This document shows, piece after piece, positions 1 to 10,873 of a stretch of 64,000 bases of DNA. The DNA lies in contig CM075653.1 of assembly GCA_037953625.1 (NCBI GenBank), positions 97,071,639 to 97,135,638 on the forward strand, read 5' to 3'. Below the pieces are notes generated by a model, which worked only from the letters and a program-made list of their open reading frames with translations, did not search any database and was not told the origin of the DNA. The DNA is from Crotalaria pallida. Its lineage: Eukaryota; Streptophyta; Magnoliopsida; Fabales; Fabaceae. The first letter of the stretch is position 1; each line of letters starts with the position of its first letter. Both the position numbers and the translations under genes were made by a program.

Positions 1-1110
1 GTGTTCCACAAGCCACCAAGCTCATTTCTTTGATTGCCAAGTAGCATACCCTTTAGTCAACAAGATGACATCATCACCATGACATCATGCATGACCTAAA
101 GAGAAGAAAAATGAAGGAAAGGAAGAAGGAAGGGAGGTGGCCGTGAGGCCCTTGGATGAAAGACTTGGCCACAAAGTTTGTTAGCTTAACCCTTAAGCTT
201 TGCCCATATGCCCTCCATGCAATCCCTTCTTAGCAATTAAAGAAAGTGAAGAAGAATGAGAGAAAGGCTAAAACCGTGTGAGCATTAGGAGGATTCATTC
301 CATTCTTCAACCTTCTTTCTTTCAAGCACCAACACAAACAACTTCAACACCAACACACCCAACAACAACACAAACCGTGAAGGAGGAATGAGTTTCTCTT
401 CATTCCTTCATCAAACATAAACATCCTTCTAATCTTTTCCTAGCCAAACACTTTGCACCAAGAGAATCATCAAGCTCTTGGTGAGAAAGAGAGAGAGAGA
501 GTGAGACCGAATTGAAGGAGGAAGAGAACCAAGCCTCAACACTTTGAAACCTTCATGATCTAAGCTAGATCAAGCTAAGGAAGTGAAGAGAAAAGGAGAA
601 AGACCATGGACTTTAGAGGGGAGTGACTGAACCGTGAGGAAGAGGAAAGGAAACCAAAGAAATTGGACTTCATATTCTTAAAAATTGTAACTAAGTAAGG
701 ATTTATTTTATAATCTAAAAGTTTTAAAACCTTTTTCTTTGATTCTTGTTCTTTTCATTCTTTTCTTCTAAGCTTTGATTTTTGATTGAGAAAGCGTGAT
801 GCATGTGCGTTTTGTGATGGATCTAGTGGTTTCTTTTTCATGCATGTGATTTTCCAAGCTTGATTCTAAAAAGTTTTGTTAAGAAAATGTTTTTCCTTGT
901 GATCCCGAGTTTCTCTTTGGTTTCTTGAAAATATTTGGGAAAGAACTTGATTTTGAGTTTTCATGGAAAGTTTTTCAAGGATCTAGAGTTTGTGACTTTA
1001 TGCATGTCAAAGTTTTGTGCTTGATCTATGATGTATTTGATGTTTGAATTTTAATGTGAAGGATCTTTGAAAAAATGATTTATTTCTTGGTGATTTTTCC
1101 TCATGTTGTT

Positions 1111-1905
1111 CACGGTTTGAACATTGATTTCTAGGTTAGAGATTTTGATGATTGAATCTTATTATGTGCATGTAATTTTCTTGAGATTCTAAGCATGTTT
1201 TGAAAGTTTGAAACTCTAAGAAAATTCTTTTAAGAAAATCATAAATTAGTCACGGTTTTGTTGATTATCATGGGTATGAGTTTGATTTTCTTTTGATTGA
1301 TCTCTTGCATGTAATAGTCTTAAAATGTAATGATGATTTGATGAATAAAAATTGTGTAATTAGCCATGATAGGTCACGGTTTGTACTTGACCTTTAGGTT
1401 AGGAGTTTTAATGTTGTATTTTAATTACGTGCTTGTGATTTCCATAGACTTTGAGTGGATTTTTATGTGTTAATTTGTGAAGTCTAATTTATTTAAGAAC
1501 TTTTTGTGTGTCTCGGTTTCATATAGGAATGCATGCTAGGCTTATGCTTGTGATTGTTTGATGAATTAGGTAAACTTGTTATTGGATTTAGAGTTACTTT
1601 CAAGTCTTGAATCTTTGAAAACATTTTTGAGAAAAGCTAGGTCTAGATCACGGTTTAGACCTTAGACTTTGAGTTGAAATTCCTTGAATGAATATGTGTT
1701 TATGACATGAAATCATGTGTTAATTTGTGAAGCTAATCCTTGAAGAAATGATTTTCTAAACCAACCATGATGCATACGGTTTTAACCTAATTATGTGTGA
1801 TAAGATGAAGTTTTTCTAAGATGAAATTAATTAAATACAAGATAAGTGAAAATGTGACTAAGTGTAGGTGTGACACATGATTTGGTTTGTGTATGCTCGG
1901 TGTTT
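1111..1905 (+). repeat. Degenerate ~130-bp tandem field marked by CACGGTTT
   Basis: CACGGTTT or close variants occur at about 1111, 1251, 1375, 1511, 1649, 1774 and 1895, so the spacing is 121-140 bases. Sequence between the marks is similar only in part (TTAGGTTAGA-like and TGAATCTT-like stretches). The same pattern recurs at 7691-8485 in the other LTR. Diverged versions occur in solo LTRs B and D. It looks like an old, decayed tandem repeat that expanded the LTR. Confidence 0.5.
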
Positions 1906-2706
1906 GATTTCCTCATTTGATTGAACTATATGTATGAACAAGTTGTGAACATGTTTATGTGTATCTTGATGATTTGTGATTATGTGAGGTGTAGGTCAAA
2001 TGCATGATTGTCTAAGATTCCTAAAGTGAAATAAGAGTGATTTTTAGGGTACATGGAAGTGTTTAAATGATTTGTTTTACATTAACACCTTGCTGCCCAT
2101 GCATGATTCTAAGCGTTTAAATTTGATAAGTTAATGACTTAAGTGTTTACTTGATTTCTTCCAAAGTGCTTGATTCCTTTAAGTGTTTGAATTGGTTTTC
2201 AACCATGGAAAATGAATTTAAAACTTAGGACATGATGCTGTCCCGGATTTTATGAACCATGTTTCTTATTAAAAAGTGTTTTAAAAGTGCTCTTAAGGTG
2301 TTTTAAGGTTGAGTTTTTATGGATATTCGATTTAGATCAAAAATGATTTGAAAAGTGTCATTTTTCGGTGTTTTTGGAATTAGATTCAATGCTGTCCAAA
2401 AGGGACCAGCAAAGAAACTCTTTAATTAAATTAACTTAATTGATTATTTTCTCATGACTTCAAAGTATAAAAGATAGTACTTGACTTGGGATCAGTTTGA
2501 GTTAAAAAGAATTGATGTTTCGGTTCTAAATGAAGTAAACGTTTGAATTCTCTTAAGTTGTCTTGAGAATGAATTTAAGAATAATAATTAAATAAATATT
2601 ACAACTCACGTATTTATTTTATGGGACTTGAAAGAAGTTGGAGTCGGGCACACGAGGGAGGCAGCAGATCGCTCGTAACTTGTAGACTCGGAAACCGCGA
2701 ACCCAG

Positions 2707-4293
2707 GTGAAAGAGAAGCTATCCTAAGACACTGTGGTGTATAAGTGATATATTAGGACGTCCCGCATCATCTCAAAGATCGGGACTAAGTGGTTGGAGT
2801 CAGTAGTATAAGTGGCAATTGTGTGATTGTGTGGCCGCTTATATGAAGGTGACGAAAACCACAACGTTATTGTGTGATGTTTGTACAATTGGTAGCATGC
2901 TTTTATTTATTTGATTAATTATCTTTGTGGAGACTTATTGCTATGATTAAATAAGAAATTCCCCTGGTGGACGTCTGCTACGTCCCAAATAAAAAGAAAT
3001 GAAAACAAAGGAAAATGATTATGAGGTAAAGAGATAAGTTGGATTGAAAAGAGGAAGAGTTAGATTTGGAGAAAGAAAGAAAGAAAGAAATAATAATTGT
3101 TGAGAACGAGCCAGAGCTGGGAATATTGAGAATGATCATGGAATGAGATGTAATGCCCTGTTCACTTTTTGGGAAGAAGCTTAGTGGAGTTGAGCTTGCT
3201 CCTCCATTAACACTCACCCAAAATGTGCTATTTGAAAAGAGAGTTCTATGGAATTATTGTGAAAAGAGGTTTTGACAATGTTCTGAGATGATTGTGAGAG
3301 ACGGAAAGTGTTGAGAAAGTTGAGGAATGAGATTTGGAATTGTGATGTGATCCCAGCTCTGTTCTAAGTGAGAATTGATGAGTGAAAGTTTGTACCAAGT
3401 AGTGGTCGGGACTCGTTGAAGGGTTGTACGAAGGATGGGCCGACCTTAGGTTAATTAAAAAGGATAAAAGACTTAAAAGACATATGCGGTGAGATGTGAG
3501 AGTGCGAAGTAGTGGAGAGGAAGATACTATGGGTATCTACGGATACTCAGGTGGGGATTGCAGGAGGGGAGGACGATGACGGTGAAACGTCAAGAAGTCT
3601 AGAGTATTGATGTAGACAAAACGAATTCCATAAGTGGTGCACTAACGTGGTGGGGGCTGGGCCTAATACCGTGGTAAGTTCTGTGCGCGCACTACAACAA
3701 TACTGTCGCCCCCTCGATGCAAGTCTACAACAGTGGAGAGGGACTGGAACGGGGCAATGTGTTTTATGTTATATGTTATGTTTGAGGCTGAGACCTCCTG
3801 GCTTGGAGCCATTTGTTGGACAGCTGTCATGCCCGCGTGGTAAAGGTCCTGTACTCCTGTTGGCTTCCGATTAGGTTGGCTGGTGTACCGAGGAGATGTA
3901 GACATGAGTGACAGTCGAGAATTGAAATAAGTGACGTGGCGATATCCCAAAAGGTTTTCCGTCGTATGCGGTTGAGAAATGAAAGGTTTGAAAAGATAGA
4001 GAGGAATGAGTATGGAAGAAAGAGAAGGAATCAAAGAGAAACAAAGGATACTCTTAAGACGAAAAGTAATTGAATTATTGATAACATGACCCAAAATCAT
4101 AATAATAATAATGAAACTAGACGGTGGAGATATTGATATGCTTGAATGTGTGTGCTTGTGTGTTGTGTGTTATGTTTGTGCGGTCCTAGTATGTTGCCTA
4201 TTGTAATCCCACGCCGTCGACGATTCGTCGTTCGGATTGCTTACTCTCTCCTGTTCGTTGGCCTATCGGTGCCACTGGTATTTCAACGGGCAG
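2707..4293 (+). other. Putative LTR leader intron, 5' LTR of A
   Basis: A donor-like CAG|GTGAAAGAG lies at 2706/2707 (CAG|GTGAGAGAG in the second LTR at 9286/9287) and an acceptor CGGGCAG lies at 4287-4293, immediately before the ATG of the LTR ORF. A second possible donor, GTG|GTAAGTTCTG, lies at 3674. Solo LTRs B and D keep the same two donors and the acceptor in the same order. This is inference from splice-site consensus and conservation only. Confidence 0.45.
3507..3901 (+). promoter_or_regulatory. Highly conserved ~400-bp LTR block (copy in 5' LTR of A)
   Basis: The block runs from AAGTAGTGGAGAGGAAG to CCGAGGAGATGTAG. It is about 97% identical by eye to 55683-56086 in LTR D over the first 260 bases, although the DNA on either side has diverged far more. 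It is also clearly alignable with the reverse complement of 16368-16778 in LTR B. It contains a donor-like GTAAGTTC. No long reading frame is shared, so an RNA or DNA signal is more likely than a protein. Confidence 0.6.
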
Positions 4294-4665
4294 ATGGAGT
4301 ACGGAATGGACATCACTTTGTGGAACAAGTATGGACGAGGCTGGAAGCATACTCCACAAGGTTGGGCATGGACCGGCTACACAGAGATCGTGATTCCGGA
4401 CCCGGAACATCATCTGAGTGGAGTGAACCTGGAGTCATACCTGGGGCAAGTCAATGTCAGAGGGTTTCAGAGCTACGAGGAGAAGGTTCAGTACGAGAAG
4501 CAGAAAAGTTCTACGGTTGCCGACAGAGCAAAAGGGACGACTAACAACAATGATGAGGCAACCAACCAAGCGGCATCGTTGTCAAGAGCGAAGGGAGGAC
4601 GCAAGAAAGGCGAGGAGTCTCACCCGCTAGTTTATAGTAGGAAAGTTTCAAAGAGGGCGCATTAG
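4294..4665 (+). CDS. LTR-encoded small protein, family A copy 1 (unrecognised)
   Basis: This is a 123-residue frame from the ATG that directly follows CAACGGGCAG, a splice-acceptor-like site. The core motif GWAWTGYTEIVIPDPEHHL lies in the N-terminal third, followed by LGQVNVRGF. The C-terminal half is rich in K, R, S and N and looks disordered and basic. LTRs B, C and D have the same core at the same place, with no length change over about 80 codons between A, B and C and many third-position differences, which suggests selection on protein. The frame is also open upstream to a TAA at 4204 but lacks an ATG there, so the start at 4294 is inferred. No known domain was recognised; function is unknown. 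Confidence 0.6.
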   Translation: MEYGMDITLWNKYGRGWKHTPQGWAWTGYTEIVIPDPEHHLSGVNLESYLGQVNVRGFQSYEEKVQYEKQKSSTVADRAKGTTNNNDEATNQAASLSRAKGGRKKGEESHPLVYSRKVSKRAH

Positions 4666-4949
4666 TTTTGGTTATGAATATTTGAAGTTGAGGATTACCA
4701 TGGTATAAGCCATTATGTAAGGAAGCCAAGTTTTAATTTAAATTGACAAAGCACTTTCTGGACACACCTGTTTTTATAAAGGGAAAGATCTTATTTACAA
4801 CTCGATGTTCAAAGAAGGGTTTTGATTGCACCTAATACTTTTCAATAATTGATATAAGCACCCCAACAATGTTTTTAAAAAAAAAATGGCCTCAAATTTT
4901 GCAACTTTTAGTGGATATTTAGGTTTACGAAAATCGGGCTGTTACAGAA

Positions 4950-4961
4950 TGGTATCAGAGC
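4950..4961 (+). other. Primer-binding site, tRNA-iMet type
   Basis: TGGTATCAGAGC begins four bases after the LTR end. It is complementary to the 3' end of plant initiator methionine tRNA and is the usual primer site of Tekay-type gypsy elements. Confidence 0.92.
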
Positions 4962-5956
4962 TATGGTAATCCTTAGTGGCCTTAAGAATGGGCTTACATG
5001 CTTTGTTTGTGCAACTCTGTGTGCTTGATAGGGTTCAGGTAGTGACAGGAAGATAAGTTTTTGTCTCCCAGGACATAAAACTGGTTTATAGCTTAGCACC
5101 GACCGTATTGGTTTAAGGAACCTTCAACCCTATGAGAATAGACCAAAGGTAGCTTATGAGCTTGAAACTCAACACCCCTGACGATTCATCGGTAATTGTT
5201 AGACTTAAGTTTGACTCACCTTAGCATACTCTTAGGGAAGGGTAGTTAGCACCTTTAAAAATGTAGGGTGATATTCCTTAATTTCAATGCTTGTTGAATT
5301 GCTTCAACAACGCAAGTGCTAGACATTAAGGATTGAACTCTTCTCTTCATAGACTCGTACCGCCTCGTAGCCCTACCAATTTCATTTCAAAACCTTTAGT
5401 CCGAGTCATGAAATTGAAAGTACCATAGTTACCTCAAATAAATTAGGCTTGAATGATTAAGGGAAGAGGAGTAGTCTAAGTGAAGGAAGACCGAGAGATT
5501 GCCGTAAGATAGTTATGAGCTGAACCCAAGTTGGGGAGTCGCACGGAGGGAAGGAAACATATATTGGCAACCCATAGGAGGGGTTTTGAGTAGGGACTAG
5601 ATAGTAACATAATCACCTCTAGTTTGAGAAGAATAGATGTAAACCCTAGAATTAGAAGGAGAGTTATGGGAGAGATAGATTAGAGCAAGGAATGTCTAAG
5701 GACCTTAGGCCAAATCCTTGTTTTGGAGATGTGTGTATGTTTGCTTGTTTGATTTTCCCCAAGTCCGTACCTTGGTCGGACTTTCGTAACGACGACACCA
5801 CGAGAGGATGATCTCTTCTTCGGATAGTCCGTTGGACTTAACCCGATCCGACACTCAAGCAACGGAACAAGCGGAAGCTCTCTATCCGGAAGCAGTTGAA
5901 GCAGAACATCAGGTTGATGTGAGGATATTGATGCCCTGCTGTTAGATCCACAGTGT

Positions 5957-5993
5957 ATTTCTCGAGGACGAGAAATCCTTAAGTTGGGGAGAA
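5957..5993 (+). other. Pre-PPT hairpin and polypurine tract of A
   Basis: ATTTCTCG (5957-5964), loop AGGA, CGAGAAAT (5969-5976) form a perfect 8-bp stem. The purine tract TTGGGGAGAA ends at 5993, next to the 3' LTR. T and N have the same hairpin position and loop type with different paired bases. Confidence 0.75.
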
Positions 5994-6254
5994 TGTAACA
6001 CCCCGTGTTACCCTGCCTATTTGACTCACTTCTGCAAGTCCCTAATTGAGAAATTAATTTAACCTAATTAATTTAAGAAATTGATTTAAAAAGAGTTTTG
6101 ATTTCTTGATGTGTTATTATTTGAATTGCTTGTGTATGTGTATGTGTGTGACTTTGTATGATTGATTGTGTAAGGGATTGATCGAATTTGTTTTATTGAT
6201 TTATATGATTTTCTGGAAAATGGTTTTCAAAGAATCAAGTCCAATTACCCATAG

Positions 6255-6560
6255 AAACCCTAACCGATGAGTGAAACCCTAATCGGGAACCGAAACCCTA
6301 GATCGAGCCCTTGGTCTTTGAATAAGTGTTTAACCATTTCATGAAACCCTAATCCCATTTGATAAGTGGGATAATCCAAAATTAGTTTTCCTTAAACTCA
6401 TGATTAAGTTTTTGATTAGTGCCTTAAACCTTGATTAAACCTTAATTACTAAGGATTAGTGGATTAAACCTAGATTAATTAACCTAATCCTACCCTAATC
6501 ATGATTAGTGATCTAATTAAGTACCCAAAACCTAATTAAGCAAACTTAATCTACCCTAAC
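6255..6560 (+). promoter_or_regulatory. AAACCCTA/TTAATTAA-rich stretch near the LTR start
   Basis: GAAACCCTAA-like motifs occur at about 6265, 6283, 6301 and 6341, followed by many AACCTAATTA-like words. AAACCCTAA is the plant telo-box promoter motif, but simple low-complexity drift could also explain it. Confidence 0.3.
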
Positions 6561-7690
6561 CCCATGTGGCCGAATTCTATGTGTTCCACAAGCCACCAAG
6601 CTCATTTCTTTGATTGCCAAGTAGCATACCCTTTAGTCAACAAGATGACATCATCACCATGACATCATGCATGACCTAAAGAGAAGAAAAATGAAGGAAA
6701 GGAAGAAGGAAGGGAGGTGGCCGGGAGGCCCTTGGATGAAAGACTTGGCCACAAAGTTTGTTAGCTTAACCCTTAAGCTTTGCCCATATGCCCTCCATGC
6801 AATCCCTTCTTAGCAATTAAAGAAAGTGAAGAAGAATGAGAGAAAGGCTAAAATCGTGTGAGCATTAGGAGGATTCATTCCATTCTTCAACCTTCTTTCT
6901 TTCAAGCACCAACACAAACAACTTCAACACCAACACACCCAACAACAACACAAACCGTGAAGGAGGAATGAGTTTCTCTTCATTCCTTCATCAAACATAA
7001 ACATCCTTCTAATCTTTTCCTAGCCAAACACTTTGCACCAAGAGAATCATCAAGCTCTTGGTGAGAAAGAGAGAGAGAGAGTGAGACCGAATTGAAGGAG
7101 GAAGAGAACCAAGCCTCAACACTTTGAAACCTTCATGATCTAAGCTAGATCAAGCTAAGGAAGTGAAGAGAAAAGGAGAAAGACCATGGACTTTAGAAGG
7201 GAGTGAGTGAACCGTGAGGAAGAGGAAAGGAAACCAAAGAAATTGGACTTCATATTCTTAAAAATTGTAACTAAGTAAGGATTTATTTTATAATCTAAAA
7301 GTTTTAAAACCTTTTTCTTTGATTCTTGTTCTTTTCATTCTTTTCTTCTAAGCTTTGATTTTTGATTGAGAAAGCGTGATGCATGTGCGTTTTGTGATGG
7401 ATCTAGTGGTTTCTTTTTCATGCATGTGATTTTCCAAGCTTGATTCTAAAAAGTTTTGTTAAGAAAATGTTTTTCCTTGTGATCCCGAGTTTCTCTTTGG
7501 TTTCTTGAAAATATTTGGGAAAGAACTTGATTTTGAGTTTTCATGGAAAGTTTTTCAAGGATCTAGAGTTTGTGACTTTATGCATGTCAAAGTTTTGTGC
7601 TTGATCTATGATGTATTTGATGTTTGAATTTTAATGTGAAGGATCTTTGAAAAAATGATTTATTTCTTGGTGATTTTTCCTCATGTTGTT

Positions 7691-8485
7691 CACGATTTGA
7701 ACATTGATTTCTAGGTTAGAGATTTTGATGATTGAATCTTATTATGTGCGTGTAATTTTCTTGAGATTCTAAGCATGTTTTGAAAGTTTGAAACTCTAAG
7801 AAAATTCTTTTAAGAAAATCATAAATTAGTCACGGTTTTGTTGATTATCATGGGTATGAGTTTGATTTTCTTTTGATTGATCTCTTGCATGTAATAGTCT
7901 TAAAATGTAATGATGATTTGATGAATAAAAATTGTGTAATTAGCCATGATAGGTCACGGTTTGTACTTGACCTTTAGGTTAGGAGTTTTAATGTTGTATT
8001 TTAATTACGTGCATGTGATTTCCATAGACTTTGAGTGGATTTTTATGTTTTAATTTGTGAAGTCTAATTTATTTAAGAACTTTTTGTGTGTCTCGGTTTC
8101 ATATAGGAATGCATGCTAGGCTTATGCTTGTGATTGTTTGATGAATTAGGTAAACTTGTTATTGGATTTAGAGTTACTTTCAAGTCTTGAATCTTTGAAA
8201 ACATTTTTGAGAAAAGCTAGGTCTAGATCACGGTTTAGACCTTAGACTTTGAGTTGAAATTCCTTGAATGAATATGTGTTTATGACATGAAATCATGTGT
8301 TAATTTGTGAAGCTAATCCTTGAAGAAATGATTTTCTAAACCAACCATGATGCATACGGTTTTAACCTAATTATGTGTGATAAGATGAAGTTTTTCTAAG
8401 ATGAAATTAATTAAATACAAGATAAGTGAAAATGTGACTAAGTGTAGGTGTGACACATGATTTGGTTTGTGTATGCTCGGTGTTC
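7691..8485 (+). repeat. Degenerate ~130-bp tandem field, second copy
   Basis: This is the counterpart of 1111-1905 in the 3' LTR of A. One mark is mutated to CACGATTT near 7691. Confidence 0.5.
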
Positions 8486-9286
8486 GATTTCCTCATTTGA
8501 TTGAACTATATGTATGAACAAGTTGTGAACATGTTTATGTGTAACTTGATGATTTGTGATTATGTGAGGTGTAGGTCAAATGCATGATTGTCTAAGATTC
8601 CTAAAGTGAAATAAGAGTGATTTTTAGGGTACATGGAAGTGTTTAAATGATTTGTTTTACATGAACACCTTGCTGCCCATGCATGATTCTAAGCGTTTAA
8701 ATTTGATAAGTTAATGACTTAAGTGTTTACTTGATTTCTTCCAAGGTGCTTGATTCCTTTAAGTGTTTGAATTGGTTTTCAACCATGGAAAATGAATTTA
8801 AAACTTAGGACATGATGCTGTCCCGGATTTTATGAACCATGTTTCTTTTTAAAAAGTGTTTTAAAAGTGCTCTTAAGGTGTTTTAAGGTTGAGTTTTTAT
8901 GGATATTCGATTTAGATCAAAAATGATTTGAAAAGTGTCATTTTTCGGTGTTTTTGGAATTAGATTCAATGCTGTCCAAAAGGGACCAGCAAAGAAACTC
9001 TTTAATTAAATTAACTTAATTGATTATTTTCTCATGACTTCAAAGTATAAAAGATAGTACTTGACTTGGGATCAGTTTGAGTTAAAAAGAATTGATGTTT
9101 CGGTTCTAAATGAAGTAAACGTTTGAATTCTCTTAAGTTGTCTTGAGAATGAATTTAAGAATAATAATTAAATAAAGATTACAACTCACGTATTTATTTT
9201 ATGGGACTTGAAAGAAGTTGGAGTCGGGCACACGAGGGAGGCAGCAGATCGCTCGGAACTTGTAGACTCGGAAACCGCGAACCCAG

Positions 9287-10873
9287 GTGAGAGAGAAGCT
9301 ATCCTAAGACACTGTGGTGTATAAGTGATATATTAGGACGTCCCGCATCATCTCAAAGATCGGGACTAAGTGGTTGGAGTCAGTAGTATAAGTGGCAATT
9401 GTGTGATTGTGTCGTCGCTTATATGAAGGTGACGAAAACCACAACGTTATTGTGTGATGTTTGTACAATTGGTAGCATGCTTTTATTTATTTGATTAATT
9501 ATCTTTGTGGAGACTTATTGCTATGATTACATAAGAAATTCCCCTGGTGGACGTCTGCTACGTCCCAAATAAAAAGAAATGAAAACAAAGGAAAATGATT
9601 ATGAGGTAAAGAGATAAGTTGGATTGAAAAGAGGAAGAGTTAGATTTGGAGAAAGAAAGAAAGAAAGAAATAATAATTGTTGAGAACGAGCCAGAGCTGA
9701 GAATATTGAGAATGATCATGGAATGAGATGTAATGCCCTGTTCACTTTTTGGGAAGAAGCTTAGTGGAGTTGAGCTTGCTCCTCCATTAACACTCACCCA
9801 AAATGTGCTATTTGAAAAGAGAGTTCTATGGAATTATTGTGAAAAGAGGTTTTGACAATGTTCTGAGATGATTGTGAGAGACGGAAAGTGTTGAGAAAGT
9901 TGAGGAATGAGATTTGGAATTGTGATGTGATCCCAGCTCTGTTCTAAGTGAGAATTGATGAGTGAAAGTTTGTACCAAGTAGTGGTCGGGACTCGTTGAA
10001 GGGTTGTACGAAGGATGGGCCGACCTTAGGTTAATTAAAAAGGATAAAAGACTTAAAAGACATATGCGGTGAGATGTGAGAGTGCGAAGTAGTGGAGAGG
10101 AAGATACTATGGGTATCTACGGATACTCAGGTGGGGATTGCAGGAGGGGAGGACGATGACGGTGAAACGTCAAGAAGTCTAGAGTATTGATGTAGACAAA
10201 ACGAATTCCATAAGTGGTGCACTAACGTGGTGGGGGCTGGGCCTAATACCGTGGTAAGTTCTGTGCGCGCACTACAACAATACTGTCGCCCCCTCGATGC
10301 AAGTCTACAACAGTGGAGAGGGACTGGAACGGGGCAATGTGTTTTATGTTATATGTTATGTTTGAGGCTGAGACCTCCTGGCTTGGAGCCATTTGTTGGA
10401 CAGCTGTCATGCCCGCGTGGTAAAGGTCCTGTACTCCTGTTGGCTTCCGATTAGGTTGGCTGGTGTACCGAGGAGATGTAGACATGAGTGACAGTCGAGA
10501 ATCGAAATAAGTGACGTGGCGATATCCCAAAAGGTTTTCCGTCGTATGCGGTTGAGAAATGAAAGGTTTGAAAAGATAGAGAGGAATGAGTATGGAAGAA
10601 AGAGAAGGAATCAAAGAGAAACAAAGGATACTCTTAAGACGAAAAGTAATTGAATTATTGATAACAAGACCCAGAATCATAATAATAATAATGAAACTAG
10701 ACGGTGGAGATATTGATATGCTTGAATGTGTGTGCTTGTGTGTTGTGTGTTATGTTTGTGCGGTCCTAGTATGTTGCCTATTGTAATCCCATGCCGTCGA
10801 CGATTCGTCGTTCGGATTGCTTACTCTCTCCTGTTCGTTGGCCTATCGGTGCCACTGGTATTTCAACGGGCAG
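9287..10873 (+). other. Putative LTR leader intron, 3' LTR of A
   Basis: Donor CAG|GTGAGAGAG lies at 9286/9287 and acceptor CGGGCAG ends at 10873. A second donor-like site is GTG|GTAAGTTC at 10254. This copy fits the plant donor consensus better than the left LTR copy. Confidence 0.45.
10087..10481 (+). promoter_or_regulatory. Highly conserved LTR block, 3' LTR of A
   Basis: This copy is essentially identical to 3507-3901. Its strong match to LTR D at 55683-56086 stands out against weakly matching flanks. Confidence 0.6.

Larger units (their letters stand above)
1..4946 (+). repeat. 5' LTR of element A (truncated by the window edge)
   Basis: It matches 6581-11527 nearly base for base, with one A-run length change near 4880. 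It ends in CTGTTACA at 4939-4946, directly before the primer-binding site. It carries, in order, a field of degenerate repeats of about 130 bases (1111-1905), a conserved donor-like site (2707), a strongly conserved block (3507-3901) and the LTR ORF (4294-4665). Confidence 0.92.
4947..5993 (+). other. Internal region of element A (non-coding)
   Basis: These 1,047 bases lie between the LTRs. They begin with a tRNA-iMet primer site and end with a hairpin and polypurine tract. I found no gag, protease, RT or integrase motif in any frame; short frames here have no recognisable content. The 3' end resembles that of Tekay-type elements T and N, so A probably derives from that lineage by loss of gag-pol. 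Confidence 0.8.

Noticed and set aside
2978..3217. 79-codon minus-strand frame, Phe/Ser/Ile-rich
   Set aside because: Low-complexity antisense of a purine-rich stretch; no conservation outside the two A LTRs.
3663..4100. 145-codon minus-strand frame in LTR A (and 10243-10680)
   Set aside because: It lies opposite the conserved block, is not kept in B or D, and has no recognisable domain.
4950..4961. Piece of a tRNA-iMet gene
   Set aside because: Only the 3'-end complement is present, right after an LTR; it is a primer-binding site. The same holds at 36589, 41153 and 47001.
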